Part shown: one piece after another, positions 47,890-59,466 of the stretch
How the letters are laid out: each line of letters begins with the position of its first letter
Numbering within the stretch: position 1 is the first letter of the stretch
NCBI GenBank assembly: GCA_001414485.1
Contig: LLEY01000115.1
Coordinates: forward strand, 1-64,000
Direction: 5' to 3'
DNA from: Calycina herbarum
Lineage: Eukaryota; Ascomycota; Leotiomycetes; Helotiales; Pezizellaceae
Length of the DNA: 64,000 bases
Notes under the pieces: generated by a model
Told to the model about the DNA's origin: nothing
Database searches by the model: none
The model's input: the letters and a program-made list of their open reading frames with translations, nothing else
Position numbers and translations under genes: made by a program

Positions 47890-48948
47890 GAGCAATTGAT
47901 TGTAATATTGAACTATTTATATTGGCCACATCGTGACCTGGACGTGTAGATTGAATGGATGTGATACTGACCACACGGCTGGATCGCAAACGCGCTATCC
48001 CGTAATCGTGGCCCATATGCTCGGAACCGAATGACCTGCATACATGTACTGGAGTTGAAGAGTCCCATTATCGAGGATATCACTCAAACTGGAGGATCTC
48101 AACTGAATCATTGGCATTACCTCCAAACCTTACGACCTAAACTTTGAGTGCACAGATGTTACTACTACCAGAGTGTAACGATTGAGCAAGCTTGTTGGTT
48201 TGCACGACACATGATTACGACCGATAGTACCGAAGCAGTAAGTCACTAATTAGGTCAGGATATATCTGATTCCCCGTACCAAGATAGAAGATGGACGACG
48301 CGCCTTACGCACTAGACATTTAGAACAACTTTGCCCTTAAGATACCGAAGTGGAATAGTGGGGACCGATTGCCGGTCCAAAACTCCTAGTTAGATCTGCC
48401 GCAACTCCCATCCGTTGATCAGCGAATATCTAGGAGACGGTCGCTGAAATCTGGGGACGGCTATATGTTTGCCTAATGCAGTCTGGGAAATAATTGTTGG
48501 CGTTTTGCTGCACTCCGCACTTGTATAAGCGGGGATGCCCAGAGTCTGGCTCAGCCGATGTGACAATACTGACAATAATAACAATAATAATAAAAATATT
48601 AATAATCTTAATCATATTCCGCATTCGTCTCTGATATGTTGCCTACATGGGGAACACGGCTGTGTGTCTAGTCTAGTTACTCCGACGTAGGGATCTTGTA
48701 CTGGCGAGGAACAAGATCCGACCGAAGCTGGCAAAGGTCACGGTGCAGGGTATCCGTGAGAGCCGATGATGAGGGGGTCAGGGACCTTCTTCCATCCGCA
48801 ATTCTGCATCTAATTCCCCTTTGTCTCTTGCTGCGTAGGATCTAGATATCAGAGCTTCAAATTTAAACTGCATCAGATACATTGATCCACTCCCACATTT
48901 TTTGATTATCTCCTCCTGTGCTCTCTCCGCATCCCGCTATATTCAGAA
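47890..48948. other. Intergenic region
   Basis: About 1 kb with no supported gene. An AT-rich run of AATAAT repeats is near 48570-48615. It may hold the promoter of the decayed SDR gene that follows. Confidence 0.5.
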
Positions 48949-49996
48949 ATGGCATCAATACAGCTTGACCCCTCCTTGCTCAATGGCATCAAAGGCAAAA
49001 CGGTAGTGGTGAATGGAGCAGCTGGAGGGATAGTCCTAAAGATCGTTCGTCTGTACGTGTCGCATGGAGCGAATGTGGTCATGGCAGATCTCGAACGTGC
49101 GGCTCCAACCGCAAAATCATTCATAGCTTCGTTACCTGATCCTTCGCGTGTCATCTTCGTCCCCGCCAACACAATCGTTTGGACGGAGATGAAGCAGCTG
49201 TTCAAGACAGCCATAAAAACCTTTGGCAGTGTCGAGATAGTTATTGCAAACGCGGGGGTAATGGAGAGTCATGAGACGCTTGACGTAGAAACCGTTGACG
49301 CCGATGAGGATCTTCTAGAAGCCACCGAGGCCTCTAAAGTCATTGATATCAACTTAAAAGGCAGATTGAATAGTAAGTCTGATAGCAAAACTCACCTTCA
49401 ACATTTTCCTGTTGTTTACGAGATATCGCAGCTCTAAGACTTGGTTTACACTACATGAAAGACAACGAAGAGCAATTCGCCGACAAATCGCGAGGCTCTA
49501 TTGTCTTGATCATCTCTACTTCTGGATACTTTGGCGGTACCGGTGTCGCAGCATATATCGCCTCCAAGCATGCTATAGCAGGTTTGCTACGGGGATCTCA
49601 ACTGCAGCAACAAAGCACGACGTCAGGGTAAGCGCTGTAGCACCTTTTGTCACACCTACCAACATGACTGGTGGTTTCGCAGCGCAATAGGCTGGAAAGG
49701 GCTTTCCCAGTAACACGACAGAGCAGGTCGCGACCGTAATCGCGACCATATCTCAGGACCAGGAGAGGAAGGGGGCCTGCTATTTGGTATGTTTCTCACA
49801 TTGTTAGAACCGAGTTGAGCTAATGAAAATCCATCAGACCTGCGGTTCCATCATTAGAGAGATGGAAAGTACGCAATAGGCTCTTCTAGCCAAGTGGCTA
49901 GGTCAGGATGTTGCGGAATTGATGGCGGCTGCCGGTAGCTTCTTTTCGAGTCTAGGTGGGTATCCTCTACCCAAGCTGGAAGCAATGCGATCTTGA
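48949..49996 (+). pseudogene. Decayed short-chain dehydrogenase/reductase
   Basis: The order is that of a classical SDR: a glycine motif altered to NGAAGGIV (normally TG-GIG), the NAG motif IANAGV, an intron near 49373-49435, SIVLIISTSGY, the catalytic YIASK, and a tail with VRVSAVAPFVTPTNM. It is broken at least three times: a frameshift near 49590-49600, a stop (TAG) after GGFAAQ at about 49688, and a second TAG after REMESTQ near 49877. Both stops fall in the same 9-base context CAATAGGCT. The last frame ends at TGA 49994. The ruined cofactor motif and several breaks suggest an old pseudogene. It was probably a duplicate metabolic SDR of this cluster. Confidence 0.75.
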
Positions 49997-50859
49997 AAGA
50001 AGCGTAGTGTTCTGCACGGAGTGTGTAGATGCCTGGGTTACATAGCTATTCTAGCATGTCCCTCTCTCATGTAAAAATCAGATTTGGTCCGTTGAGATGA
50101 GGGGAGAGGTTACAAGCTGAGATACAGTTTTGATATCTGAAAGTCCAGTGGCATGCCGATACCCCAAATGCGTTATCAGGATTTAACAAAAGTGTTTCAT
50201 GAGAGCGTGTCTACAACGTGCAGTGATAAAATGTCATTTTGTCCACCTTTATGTGATACATCCAACAACAAGTGCCTTGCTGTCGCTTCCTATTGAGCAC
50301 TTAGATATGTTTTGATATAAGGTGTAATGATCCTTCTCTCAGTTCGCTGCTAAAACCAGTCTCGCTATAAACTATTTAATGGTGTTTGAGACTTCACGTT
50401 GATCATTTGGATCAAGGCTGAAGTTACATGGCTGTGGGGTTGTAATCTGATAGAGGGGTAGTCATGAAGTGAGATGTGCCACACACATGTGCCCACGAAC
50501 ACCTGATGTGCAAACTATATTGGAGAAACACCAAGTCGGGAGCTACTACCTGTCCTTCGATGTGTTTACTTCTAACCGATCTTGGAAATGGACTGCTGGT
50601 CTTTCTCGTACTAGGTCATGTCGTTATCTCACATCCCGCCCGGCTATATCCTTTATGGAGTATAGCCGGAGGTGCGCTCTGACTGTGCATACGTTTCGGT
50701 ATATATCCTTTAAGTAATCAGTACAGAATACATCAGCCACTTGACCAAGGAAATATAATGGTGATGCTTCAGTAAAATCACAGTCGATCTCAAAAATATA
50801 CTCTGGAAAAACAAACTCCACTTCCTTCTCTCACCAAGCCAAACCCTACACAATTCATC
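49997..50859. other. Intergenic region
   Basis: About 860 bp with no supported gene. An open frame at 50469-50717 lacks protein-like features. The last 60 bp before the aldehyde dehydrogenase ATG are CT- and CA-rich, typical of a fungal leader. Confidence 0.5.
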
Positions 50860-52359
50860 ATGGGCGACATCATCAAGCCGTTTGCTCACCCGGAAAGCAT
50901 TCGGGCAGCTCTAAAAGACCCCTCTATCCTCTTTGAGAAAGCATTCATAGGTGGCGAGTGGGTAAGTGGGAGCAGCACATTCCCCGTCTTCGATCCGGCA
51001 ACCAACAAACCCATTGCCAACGTTCCCAATCTCACCACTAAAGATTTTACCACCGCAATTGAACACGCTCACACGGCGTTTAAATTGTTCAGGGGGACGC
51101 AAGAGACAGCACGAGCGAAGATGCTACATAGCTGGGCAGCGCTCATTCGCCAACATGCCAAAGACCTTGCCGTGATCCTAACGATGGAGAACGGGAAGAC
51201 GCTGGCGGAGGCGGAGGGCGAAGTCGAGTATGGCGCTACCTTTATTACTTGGTTCGCAGAGGAAGCGGTGCGATCATACGGAGACGTGATCCCGTCCCGG
51301 CATCAAGGCAGCACGAATATTGTCATAAGACAACCCATTGGTGTTTGCGGTATCATAGCACCTTGGAACTTTCCCATTGCCATGATCACGCGGAAGCTTG
51401 CACCAGCAATAGCAGCCGGATGCACTGTCGTTGTAAAACCACCCAGTGAGACACCTCTATGCACCCTCGCCCTAACTGCTTTGGCTGTGCAAGCTGGTAT
51501 CCCACCGAATATCATCCAAGTCGTCACAACGAGGGATCGTAATGCCGTAACAGAGCTATACACGCATCCTCTAATTAAGAAAGTCAGCTTCACAGGCTCT
51601 ACCGGGGTTGGAAAGCTCATTACCCAAAAGGCAGCCGAGACGATGAAAAAGGTCAGCATGGAACTCGGTGGAAACGCACCATATATTGTGTTCGACGATG
51701 CCGATATCGATATTGCCATTGATGGTGTCTTGGCCTGCAAATTCCGCTGCAGTGGCCAGACGTGTGTGTGTGCGAATCGGCTCTACGTTCAAAGAGGGAT
51801 CCACGATATGTTTGTATCCAAGCTGCAAGAGCGCATGTCCAGCTTCAAGATTGGTAGTGGGCTCGACCCAACCGTCACGCATGGTCCGCTCGTAAACATT
51901 GCTGCGGTAAAGAAAACCAAGGAGCACATCGATGATGCCATCTCCAAGGGGGCAAAACTCATCGTGGGTGGAAAGAGCCCAGACGGCGAGGCATACCTGA
52001 TAGAGCCAGCACTCATCACGGGTGTTACTTCGCAGATGTTAGTCGCAAAGGAGGAGACCTTCGGGCCACTAGCCCCTGTTTTCAAGTTTGACACGGAAGA
52101 GGACATTATTGCGCAGGCGAACGATACGGAATTTGGACTGGCAGGTTACTTCTTCTCGAACAACCTGAGACGGATCTGGAGAGTGGCGACGGCCCTCGAG
52201 GTTGGTATGGTTGGCGTTAACACTGGAACCATAAGTGCGTGTGAAGCTCCCTTTGGCGGAATCAAGGAAAGCGGATTGGGCAAGGAGGGAAGCAAATATG
52301 GGCTTGCTGAGTTCCAAGTGATAAAGAATATCACATTGGGGAGCCTGCATTTGACTTGA
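50860..52359 (+). CDS. Aldehyde dehydrogenase, succinate-semialdehyde dehydrogenase-like
   Basis: A single intronless frame of 499 aa, normal ALDH length. Motifs in order: VCGIIAPWNFP (cofactor and Asn region), FTGSTGVGK (Rossmann turn), MELGGNAP (general-base Glu), SGQTCVCANR (catalytic Cys), KEETFGPLAPVF and PFGGIKESGLGKEG near the end. The last is typical of the SSADH/GabD branch, which oxidises succinic semialdehyde or similar aldehydes with NAD(P). No targeting peptide is evident. It lies between the dehydrogenases and the transporter, so it may oxidise an aldehyde made by the neighbouring alcohol dehydrogenases. The true substrate is not shown by sequence. Confidence 0.96.
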   Translation: MGDIIKPFAHPESIRAALKDPSILFEKAFIGGEWVSGSSTFPVFDPATNKPIANVPNLTTKDFTTAIEHAHTAFKLFRGTQETARAKMLHSWAALIRQHAKDLAVILTMENGKTLAEAEGEVEYGATFITWFAEEAVRSYGDVIPSRHQGSTNIVIRQPIGVCGIIAPWNFPIAMITRKLAPAIAAGCTVVVKPPSETPLCTLALTALAVQAGIPPNIIQVVTTRDRNAVTELYTHPLIKKVSFTGSTGVGKLITQKAAETMKKVSMELGGNAPYIVFDDADIDIAIDGVLACKFRCSGQTCVCANRLYVQRGIHDMFVSKLQERMSSFKIGSGLDPTVTHGPLVNIAAVKKTKEHIDDAISKGAKLIVGGKSPDGEAYLIEPALITGVTSQMLVAKEETFGPLAPVFKFDTEEDIIAQANDTEFGLAGYFFSNNLRRIWRVATALEVGMVGVNTGTISACEAPFGGIKESGLGKEGSKYGLAEFQVIKNITLGSLHLT

Positions 52360-53763
52360 AATAGCGGAGCCTTGTTGAAATTAGCAATGAATATTAGTTT
52401 TTGAAACTCTTCGGTCTTGATAAGGATGTCATTATATGAAGATTAAGTCTCACCAAAGCAATTGATATTGGAAATTCTTTTGCATAGGACTTCCTTATAA
52501 ATACTGCTTAGAGAATTGGAAGAGGCAGTAGGTTAATTGTAAACTGATTTGTATTCGTTCAGAATTGGTATGGTAATATATCAGCACCCTTCCGTACTCC
52601 TTCCTCCTAGACCTGAACTACAGTTTCATCCACCGGTATTTCTACGTGGTGGATTTCTTCTGCATAATGCGTGAAATAATGAATGGTAATAATGCCTCCA
52701 CCTTCTCACCTAAGGGAATACATGTTACTATGTTCTACGCAGGTTCTCGATCATTCGAATTGAATCCGAGAAGATAAATCAAGTCAGGAAGTCGGTAAAG
52801 TCGGAGTGCTTGTAGATCATTGAAATAACCTACGTAAACCGATACCAAAGTTGAGGCTATATTACCGACAGCAAGCTGGGTGAGGGTCTCCTCAATAGTT
52901 AACCCTGAACAAGAAGTGTCTTAGCTGGGAATCAGAATCATTTATAACTCGTGGATATATATATTTTTTTTCCCGGTGATGGTCAATGAGTGTTGAAAGG
53001 AACGGTCGATGATGGGAATTTACAGGTCATTCATTAGCTTTATAATATAAGTCTGAATATAAGGTTAATCGTTTGGCAATATCCACAGCGATATTGATCT
53101 CGGTAACTAGTAAAGGATTTTTGGCTTTTTCATTACCAATATTAGTATTCTATAAATTGACAGCCATTGATAGAAAACTCGTAGCTCAACCAAAGTATGC
53201 ATTATGTTAGAAAATTGGGAAGGTTATGAGATACTATTTCTGCTGTAGTTGTTCAGCAGTGACAAGTGAAGTAGTAAAAATGTCAGCTAGCTGGTCTTGA
53301 TATTCTGAAGGTCACCCTGCTTGGCAAACCAATGATTCAAACGATCCTGGAAGTTCCGTTATAATTGATTGGTGGTGGGAATGCTTTATGTAGGACTTCA
53401 TATCATTTTTGACTCTTCTCCGACTTCAGCATCTTGAGAATATGTGATATCATCAGTTTGGGGCGTGACACCAACGACTTAAAGCTTTGTTTCAAGAACA
53501 CATAAGCATTTTGGAATCATGATTCCTCTGCAATACTGATTATCACAGCATCAGGGAGGAGAAATGTGCATATTTACATGGGGATATGGAGTTGTCAAGA
53601 TGAAGTCCGCATGGCGTACAATTCTGAAAATAGTTTGTAATTTCTATATCTACAGTCCACTTCGATGAGAATATACATTCAAGGCAATCAACGCCAGCTC
53701 TGAACGAGTCTCATAACGAGGAACCACAAGATTCTATATCTCTCGCTGCCTCAAGCACCACAT
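52360..53763. other. Intergenic region, 1.4 kb
   Basis: The space between convergent genes (ALDH on plus, transporter on minus). It is AT-rich with no supported gene or repeat. Confidence 0.55.
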
Positions 53764-55927
53764 CTAAACCGGTGTAGCACTCTTCTCATCACTACTGCCA
53801 AACTCATTATGCTCCGCAAGTCCGACAATGGGATGTTGGGTCTTTTCGTGAATTTGCATCTTCGCGATGGCGATTTCCTCCTTGGCCAGACGCGTCGCTT
53901 CCCTCCAGCTCATGCCCTTGGACTCGTACTGGATCACGAAGAGTCTGTCAATCTCCTCTAGGGATAGACCTGCTGTCTCAATGTAGAAGTACCAGATGAA
54001 GGGCAACCAGACAATGTTCAACACAGCGAAGATGATGTAGAATTTCCAGCTGAGGTTGGCAATACCTGTGGGGTGTCAGTCAGTAGATGATTCGGCTAGC
54101 CATGGAGGGATGGGAGACTGGAGAGTGGGTGCATGGGGGCTCTTACCAACTGGGGTGATGAGAACGACAACGTAGACGAAGAGCCAGTTGGTGATCATGG
54201 CGATGGAACTACCCACGTTCCGCATTTGTTGCGAGTTAATCTCGGAAGGATAACAGAACGGGATAGAGAGGAAAGATAGACCCTACAGAGTAGAGTTAGT
54301 CACATGGAAAGGTTGAGGAGGATTGCACCGGAAGCGATTCCAGAGAGGAGAGGACTTACGAAAAAGACGTGGTAGACAAAGATGGCGGTAACAGCAACTG
54401 CATTAGAAGCCTTTGTATCAAGCGCTAAACCACCAGCGGCGATAGCAAAACAGATACCTTGAGCACCTGCGCCCAAAAGCATGAGGTTCTTGCGCCCCCA
54501 TTTGTCAATGACAAGCATGACGATGCTGCCCCAGAACATAAGCGATATGAAGTCGCATGCCGAGAGAATCAATGCCGTTCGGTTGCTGAAGCCGAAGGAT
54601 GTAGTAAGAATGACAGGCATGTAGTAGACCACGACATTGATACCACCCATCTGTTGCATGAGCGAGGTACCCGCACCGAGCGCAATACGACGGAAGGTTT
54701 GCTGCTTCCCGTTGGAGAAGACTTCACGCCAACCAACCTTCCCAAGCTCTTTCTCGTAAGCGACAGTGGTGACGATCAATTGCAGAGCCTCGACGACACT
54801 TTCATCATCAGCCGGCCTAGCCAGGAGACGGCCAATGATGACCTGGGCCTCGTCATTTCGGCCTTTGGTGCAGAGCCATCGCGGAGATTCAGGCATGCAA
54901 GCAAGGAGAGCAATAGCGACAAAGGCGAAGAAGAGCTGGAAAGCAAGGGGAAATCTCCAGCTGACATCGCTGTCGGGAACGTATGTGAAGCCAAGATTCA
55001 TCCAGTTGGTCAGGACTATACCACCGATGACCAGCACGAGCTGCAGCGCGATGAGCTTCCCTCGATGCTCAGGCTTGCACGTCTCACTCTGCCAGATGGG
55101 TACCGCGGCCGAGTTCATGCCAATGCCCAGGCCAGCGACGATGCGGCCGATGATCATTTGAGCGAGACCGTAGGAAGAAGCCTGGATGGTGCCTCCGATG
55201 ATGACCCAAATACAGCCAAATGCGATGGTCTTACGTCTTCCGAGGATTTCACCGACGAAGATAGTCATCAAGGCTCCGAGAATACACCCAATATCATAGG
55301 ATGAGACAATCTGGCCCTGGATAGTGGGCGACGGATGGTTGAAGGTGTTGAGGAACATCATGTTGCCGAGGATACCTCCGAATATACCCTGATCGAAACC
55401 AAAGAGTAGAAAGGCTGCTCCGCATGTTACGGTGATACCGATGGTGAGGCCACGGCCTTGAAGTTCGTTGATCCACATATTGAAGAAGTGAAGGGTCTAG
55501 ACACCTCTAGACGGGGAAGATTTGCGACTGTGGTAGGGGGGGGGGGTTGATAAGGAAGGAGTTGAACAAAAATAGGTTTGGAGATTTCTAGAAACTCAAG
55601 TGTTGCAGGAGAGGAGGTGATAAGTCTCTCTCCGTTGCCCATTGACATGATGGAAATGAGGTCGGAAGGGCAGCATTATAAGTCCATTTCCTGAGAATAC
55701 ACTAGCATTTCCAGAGCGACTCTGCCAGCTGCTTATCTCGTGAGGGGTATGGAGGATCTTACCCCATACACAATAGTGGCAAGCCATGATGGATGGAGAG
55801 CCGGGTTCGGTAGGTAACCGAGCTCCCCGATTGTGTCGTCGTACTCAACGGCGTCTACCTTGAGGTCGAGGTTAGAAGCCAAGTCGACTAACTCCAAATG
55901 CTGGGCAGTTTCGCCGTCTTTGGTCAT
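53764..55927 (-). CDS. MFS sugar transporter (hexose/sugar-proton symporter type)
   Basis: Preferred model: exons 55927-55763, 55496-54360, 54282-54147 and 54065-53764, giving 579 aa with all phases matching. The core has 12 hydrophobic segments and sugar-porter signatures: GFDQGIFGGI in TM1, GRRKT after TM2, the PESPRW box, QQMGGINVVVYY in TM7 and DKWGRKN. The last intron joins ITPV to GIANLSWKFYIIF as in the family, and the loop after TM12 has ETAGLSLEEIDRLF. The first exon encodes a hydrophilic acidic tail (VEYDDTIGELGY) and joins in frame to TLHFFNMWINELQGRG. A shorter form starting at Met 55478 (518 aa) is the alternative. Substrate unknown. The first intron (266 nt) is long for this organism and contains a run of 9 G. 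Confidence 0.9.
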
Positions 55928-57156
55928 GTTGGATTGGTTGAGCAAGATTTTGGCGACGGTGATTTAGGTTGTGCAACGAAAGACAATTATTTTTGATAAG
56001 GAGAGTGATTTTAGAGCGAATTGTAAACGAACTGTATAGAGTTCCGGGGCACAGCTATGCAGGAGCAGAAGAGGAGAAACGAACTTCACAGTTTGTCGTC
56101 TAGGATAGAAGTCTCCTTCAAGTCTAGTGCTCGGAAGCAACAGCGACGAGGTTGTTCTCATCACGCTCACTGGTTGGTCTAACGTATTCCAGTACGGGTA
56201 AAGGACTGGGGATTCTGGGGATCCTGGGAAGATGCATCATATCTCCGATGTGTCGCTCGGGTACTGATATGAGGTAGCCGAGCACCACGGTCGGTTGTCG
56301 TATAAGACTTGTGATTGTACGTCTGCAGGTAAGTACGTAGCTGGCCAATAAAGTCTCTTCTCCTGCTAAGAACCCGAGAAAGAAGTCGGAATCCTAGGTT
56401 TTGGATGTGGTGCATTATTGACCGTTGCGTGCCATGATACAGCAGAGCGATGCCAAGTTCGGTGCATGATTCACTGGTGACTGCAGCCCCTGTGTGAGAT
56501 CCTTGTTGCTTGGAGAGAACTGCATGGGCTGCCCCGTCTCGTGCCACCACGCACAGTACCCCACAGCTCCACACCCTCTTGCGGAATTCAGCACGGCTAT
56601 ATGTAGGGTGATAGGGCGCAGGATGGTTTCCGTTAGGTTGGGACTCGTGCGTGGGTCGGGTTGGGAGAAGTGGTCGGTGGTGTCTGCACTTGACTGTGAG
56701 ATATATAAGAATCGTCTGTCTTGACGAGTCGTGATGCATCCCTATGCAAATGTGCTGCTGAGAACGCTAACATGCTTGGCAGGAAGTAAGCGGTTTTCGT
56801 ATTGTTATTTGTTGTTGTTATTGATGTTGTTTCCTGTAATGAGTCGTGTGTAATATTTGGGTGGATATCATATTCCATAGTTAACCAATCAAAAGCTGTC
56901 GGATACGTATGACCCTCTTCCAATAGACCCCTAAGCCGCATCCGCCTAGACCCTCGCTGCTATTGCGGGGTACTGGTGTTTTCCCCGCACTCCTTCAGGG
57001 TCCACATTGACAACTACCTACCACGTCTCTCATCTCTCATCTCTCATATCCCATACTCATATCTTATACCCACATACTCACACACTCTCTCACACACACT
57101 CATATGCTCACATACTCACACTCTCCCTCACCCTCACTCTCTCTTGGCTTGTGAAC
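55928..57156. promoter_or_regulatory. Shared upstream region of transporter and Zn2Cys6 gene
   Basis: About 1.2 kb between divergent genes; no gene supported. The part next to the regulator is a pyrimidine/CA-rich tract with repeated CTCATCTCTCAT and CACACTCTCTC (57030-57145), probably leader. The divergent layout fits a regulator controlling its neighbouring transporter (inference). Confidence 0.4.
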
Positions 57157-59466
57157 ATGCCTCAAGACGGCAGCGAGTCCGGCCCTCTGCGACTGCGCGC
57201 ATCACGAGCCTGCCAGACATGTAGTTTACGGAAAGTGCGCTGTGATGCGACAGAGGTGGGACTGCCATGTAGTCGGTGTCGTGTCGACAAATCCCCCAAC
57301 TGCCTTCTCGGGCCGTCCAAACGAGGCACGTACACAAGACAACCGCGCCTGCAAAGTCCGTATGAGAGGATCACGAGTCCAACTCGCAATGGCAATGGCA
57401 ATGACAACAATATCAACAACAACATCAACAACAATCATCCTCATCATAACAAGAATAAGAATCCGCCTGCGAGCAGCACACGCCGCCCCGTCACTCCCCC
57501 TTCGGACAGGAGAGCATCAACATCCGCATCAACTCACGCCAGCACATCGCCCTGCTCCGAGCCATGCCAGATGGATCCCGTGACCTATCCCGTAGAGTTC
57601 CCAACAAATTCGGCACGCCAGATCCCTACTCCAGCAAGCACCGGGACCGTGGAATCAATGAGGGTAGCCAGAGTCGATGATCTGACCGTGGGGAACGCAG
57701 AAGCTCGTAGCCCGGAGCCTCCAACAGGACCACGGCAACATCGAGACTCCCTCACCACCATGTTCGAACGCTTTCTGGAGCAGCAAGGCCAGAGCACCGA
57801 GGACGCAACTACGAAATGTGGCATCATCTTCATGAGCGGGGCGTCTCCGCTGACCTTCGCTCTGGAGGAAGCCCAGGGCAACAGCAGCAAGGCTAACTTG
57901 CATGACGCTGATGCACAATTTTCCGCGGGTGATGAGACGGGGACGGTCAAGTGTGACATCCATCCCTCGCATCTGTCGCCTCAGGATATCGGCTATCTCA
58001 AAGTGAAGGGCGCCTTTGAACGGCCCACGAGCGAAGTCTCGGATGCCATGTTCGCGGCTTTTATGGAGAGATTCTACCTATTGTACTCCATTGTGGACTT
58101 GGATTCACTAAAAGAGTCGGTCAAGGCCGGGACACTTCCTTGGATCCTGCTCCACGCAGTCTGCTTTATTGGGGCAACGTTTTGTGACATTAGCGTGATC
58201 CATCGAGCCGGATTCAAAGGCCGTTGGCATGCACGACATCAATTCTACGATAAGGCGAAGTTATTGTTTGATATTGGCTACGAAACAAATAAAGTTGTGC
58301 TTCTTCAAACCGTCCTCATGCTTTCATTCTGGGGCCCGCAAATGAAGAGTTATTGGAATCCGTGCTCCTGGATAGGCTTTGGGGTCACGATTGCGGAGTC
58401 ACTGGGTATTCATCGAATAGGCATTTCTAACTACATGGAACCAAAGCGTAGAAGCCTTCTCAAACGTCTGTTTTGGGTCCTCGCGGTTCGGGATGCTTAT
58501 TGTGCGGCACTGTTAGGGCGTCCTTTCCGGCTCAACATTGCCCAGTGCAATACTGATGCTCTTACCTTGGACGATTTCGATCATGATAAATATTGCAACA
58601 GCGAGGACCACAAACAATGCCAATTACATGGCCATTATCAAATCCAAGTCTCCAAGCTTTCTATAATTCTACGAAACATCGTCGAAGCACGATGTGCTCC
58701 AGGCAAGGATACCTCCCATACAGTCTATCTTCACAACAACCTAGATAGGTGGCAGTCCGAGCTGCCAGCATGCATGAGCTGGTGGCTGCAGCAAAGCGCG
58801 ACAACTAATACATTTGCTCTGAGTCTAAGGATCAGTTTCAATCTACAACTTATTCTCATCTACCTCAAAAGGCCAGACGAAGTGGAAGCGGCAGGTGCTC
58901 GGGGCGCCTCGATCGAGTCGAATGCTTCCAATCCATCCTCGCAGATTGCCGAATCGGCTGCACAGATGATCTCTTCCACGGCCTTCACAATTATGACCAA
59001 TTCGATGCTCGGGGTGATGCCACATGAAGTATTTTTCGGTTTCTTTGTGTCGGGTATCGTTTTCTATCGGGCGATGAAGCAACAACAAGACACCCTTGCG
59101 TGCTCGTCCCGATCCGCATTAGACAACTGCCAAATGGTGATCAGCGAAGCCCGTGAGAGATGGGATCCAGCAAATTGGGTGATGAGAATATTCGATTTCT
59201 TACTCTCTACCAGCATCAACACACCAAACTCGGGCACACAATCAGAGTGGGATAGATCTACGCCGGGAAATTATCCACCAGGGCCGGGGATGCCCCTTTA
59301 CAACGATAATGGTGTTCCAGATATGGCACCCGAAGACGACATCTTACATTCTATCGATTTTGACTCGCCCACTTATCAGGGCATGAGCTCAATGGCCAAC
59401 GAGTTCTTTATGATGTCCAACTACCTACTAATGCCTACGGGGGACACGTCATACATGGCCATGTAG
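57157..59466 (+). CDS. Zn2Cys6 transcription factor with fungal-specific TF domain
   Basis: An intronless frame of 769 aa from the ATG at 57157. The frame stays open 50 codons upstream through the low-complexity leader, so the start was chosen just before the finger. The binuclear zinc cluster has Cys 19, 22, 29, 38, 41 and 49 (ACQTCSLRKVRC and PCSRC). A linker rich in Asn/His and then Ser/Thr/Pro (about 75-180) precedes the middle homology (fungal_trans) domain, about residues 290-560. It is readable from FYLLYSIVDLDSL through HAVCFIGATFCDI, LLQTVLMLSFW and WIGFGVTIAESLGIHRIG to RRSLLKRLFWVLAVRDAY, the usual (R/K)RR-WW-like helix. This is a nuclear DNA-binding regulator. Position beside the transporter and dehydrogenases suggests a pathway-specific regulator. 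Confidence 0.94.
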   Translation: MPQDGSESGPLRLRASRACQTCSLRKVRCDATEVGLPCSRCRVDKSPNCLLGPSKRGTYTRQPRLQSPYERITSPTRNGNGNDNNINNNINNNHPHHNKNKNPPASSTRRPVTPPSDRRASTSASTHASTSPCSEPCQMDPVTYPVEFPTNSARQIPTPASTGTVESMRVARVDDLTVGNAEARSPEPPTGPRQHRDSLTTMFERFLEQQGQSTEDATTKCGIIFMSGASPLTFALEEAQGNSSKANLHDADAQFSAGDETGTVKCDIHPSHLSPQDIGYLKVKGAFERPTSEVSDAMFAAFMERFYLLYSIVDLDSLKESVKAGTLPWILLHAVCFIGATFCDISVIHRAGFKGRWHARHQFYDKAKLLFDIGYETNKVVLLQTVLMLSFWGPQMKSYWNPCSWIGFGVTIAESLGIHRIGISNYMEPKRRSLLKRLFWVLAVRDAYCAALLGRPFRLNIAQCNTDALTLDDFDHDKYCNSEDHKQCQLHGHYQIQVSKLSIILRNIVEARCAPGKDTSHTVYLHNNLDRWQSELPACMSWWLQQSATTNTFALSLRISFNLQLILIYLKRPDEVEAAGARGASIESNASNPSSQIAESAAQMISSTAFTIMTNSMLGVMPHEVFFGFFVSGIVFYRAMKQQQDTLACSSRSALDNCQMVISEARERWDPANWVMRIFDFLLSTSINTPNSGTQSEWDRSTPGNYPPGPGMPLYNDNGVPDMAPEDDILHSIDFDSPTYQGMSSMANEFFMMSNYLLMPTGDTSYMAM

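Noticed and set aside
50469..50717. 82-codon plus-strand frame before the aldehyde dehydrogenase
   Set aside because: No motif, and an overlapping alternative frame of similar length exists.
54459..55304. 281-codon plus-strand frame
   Set aside because: It lies antisense to the sugar transporter, whose motifs are certain; long shadow frames are common in GC-balanced coding DNA.
56179..56739. 186-codon minus-strand frame upstream of the Zn2Cys6 gene
   Set aside because: Composition is His/Thr/Arg-rich without domain features and it overlaps other frames of equal quality.
57007..57156. 50-codon N-terminal extension of the Zn2Cys6 protein
   Set aside because: It is low-complexity Ser/His/Thr translated from the CT/CA leader; the ATG at 57157 directly precedes the zinc cluster.
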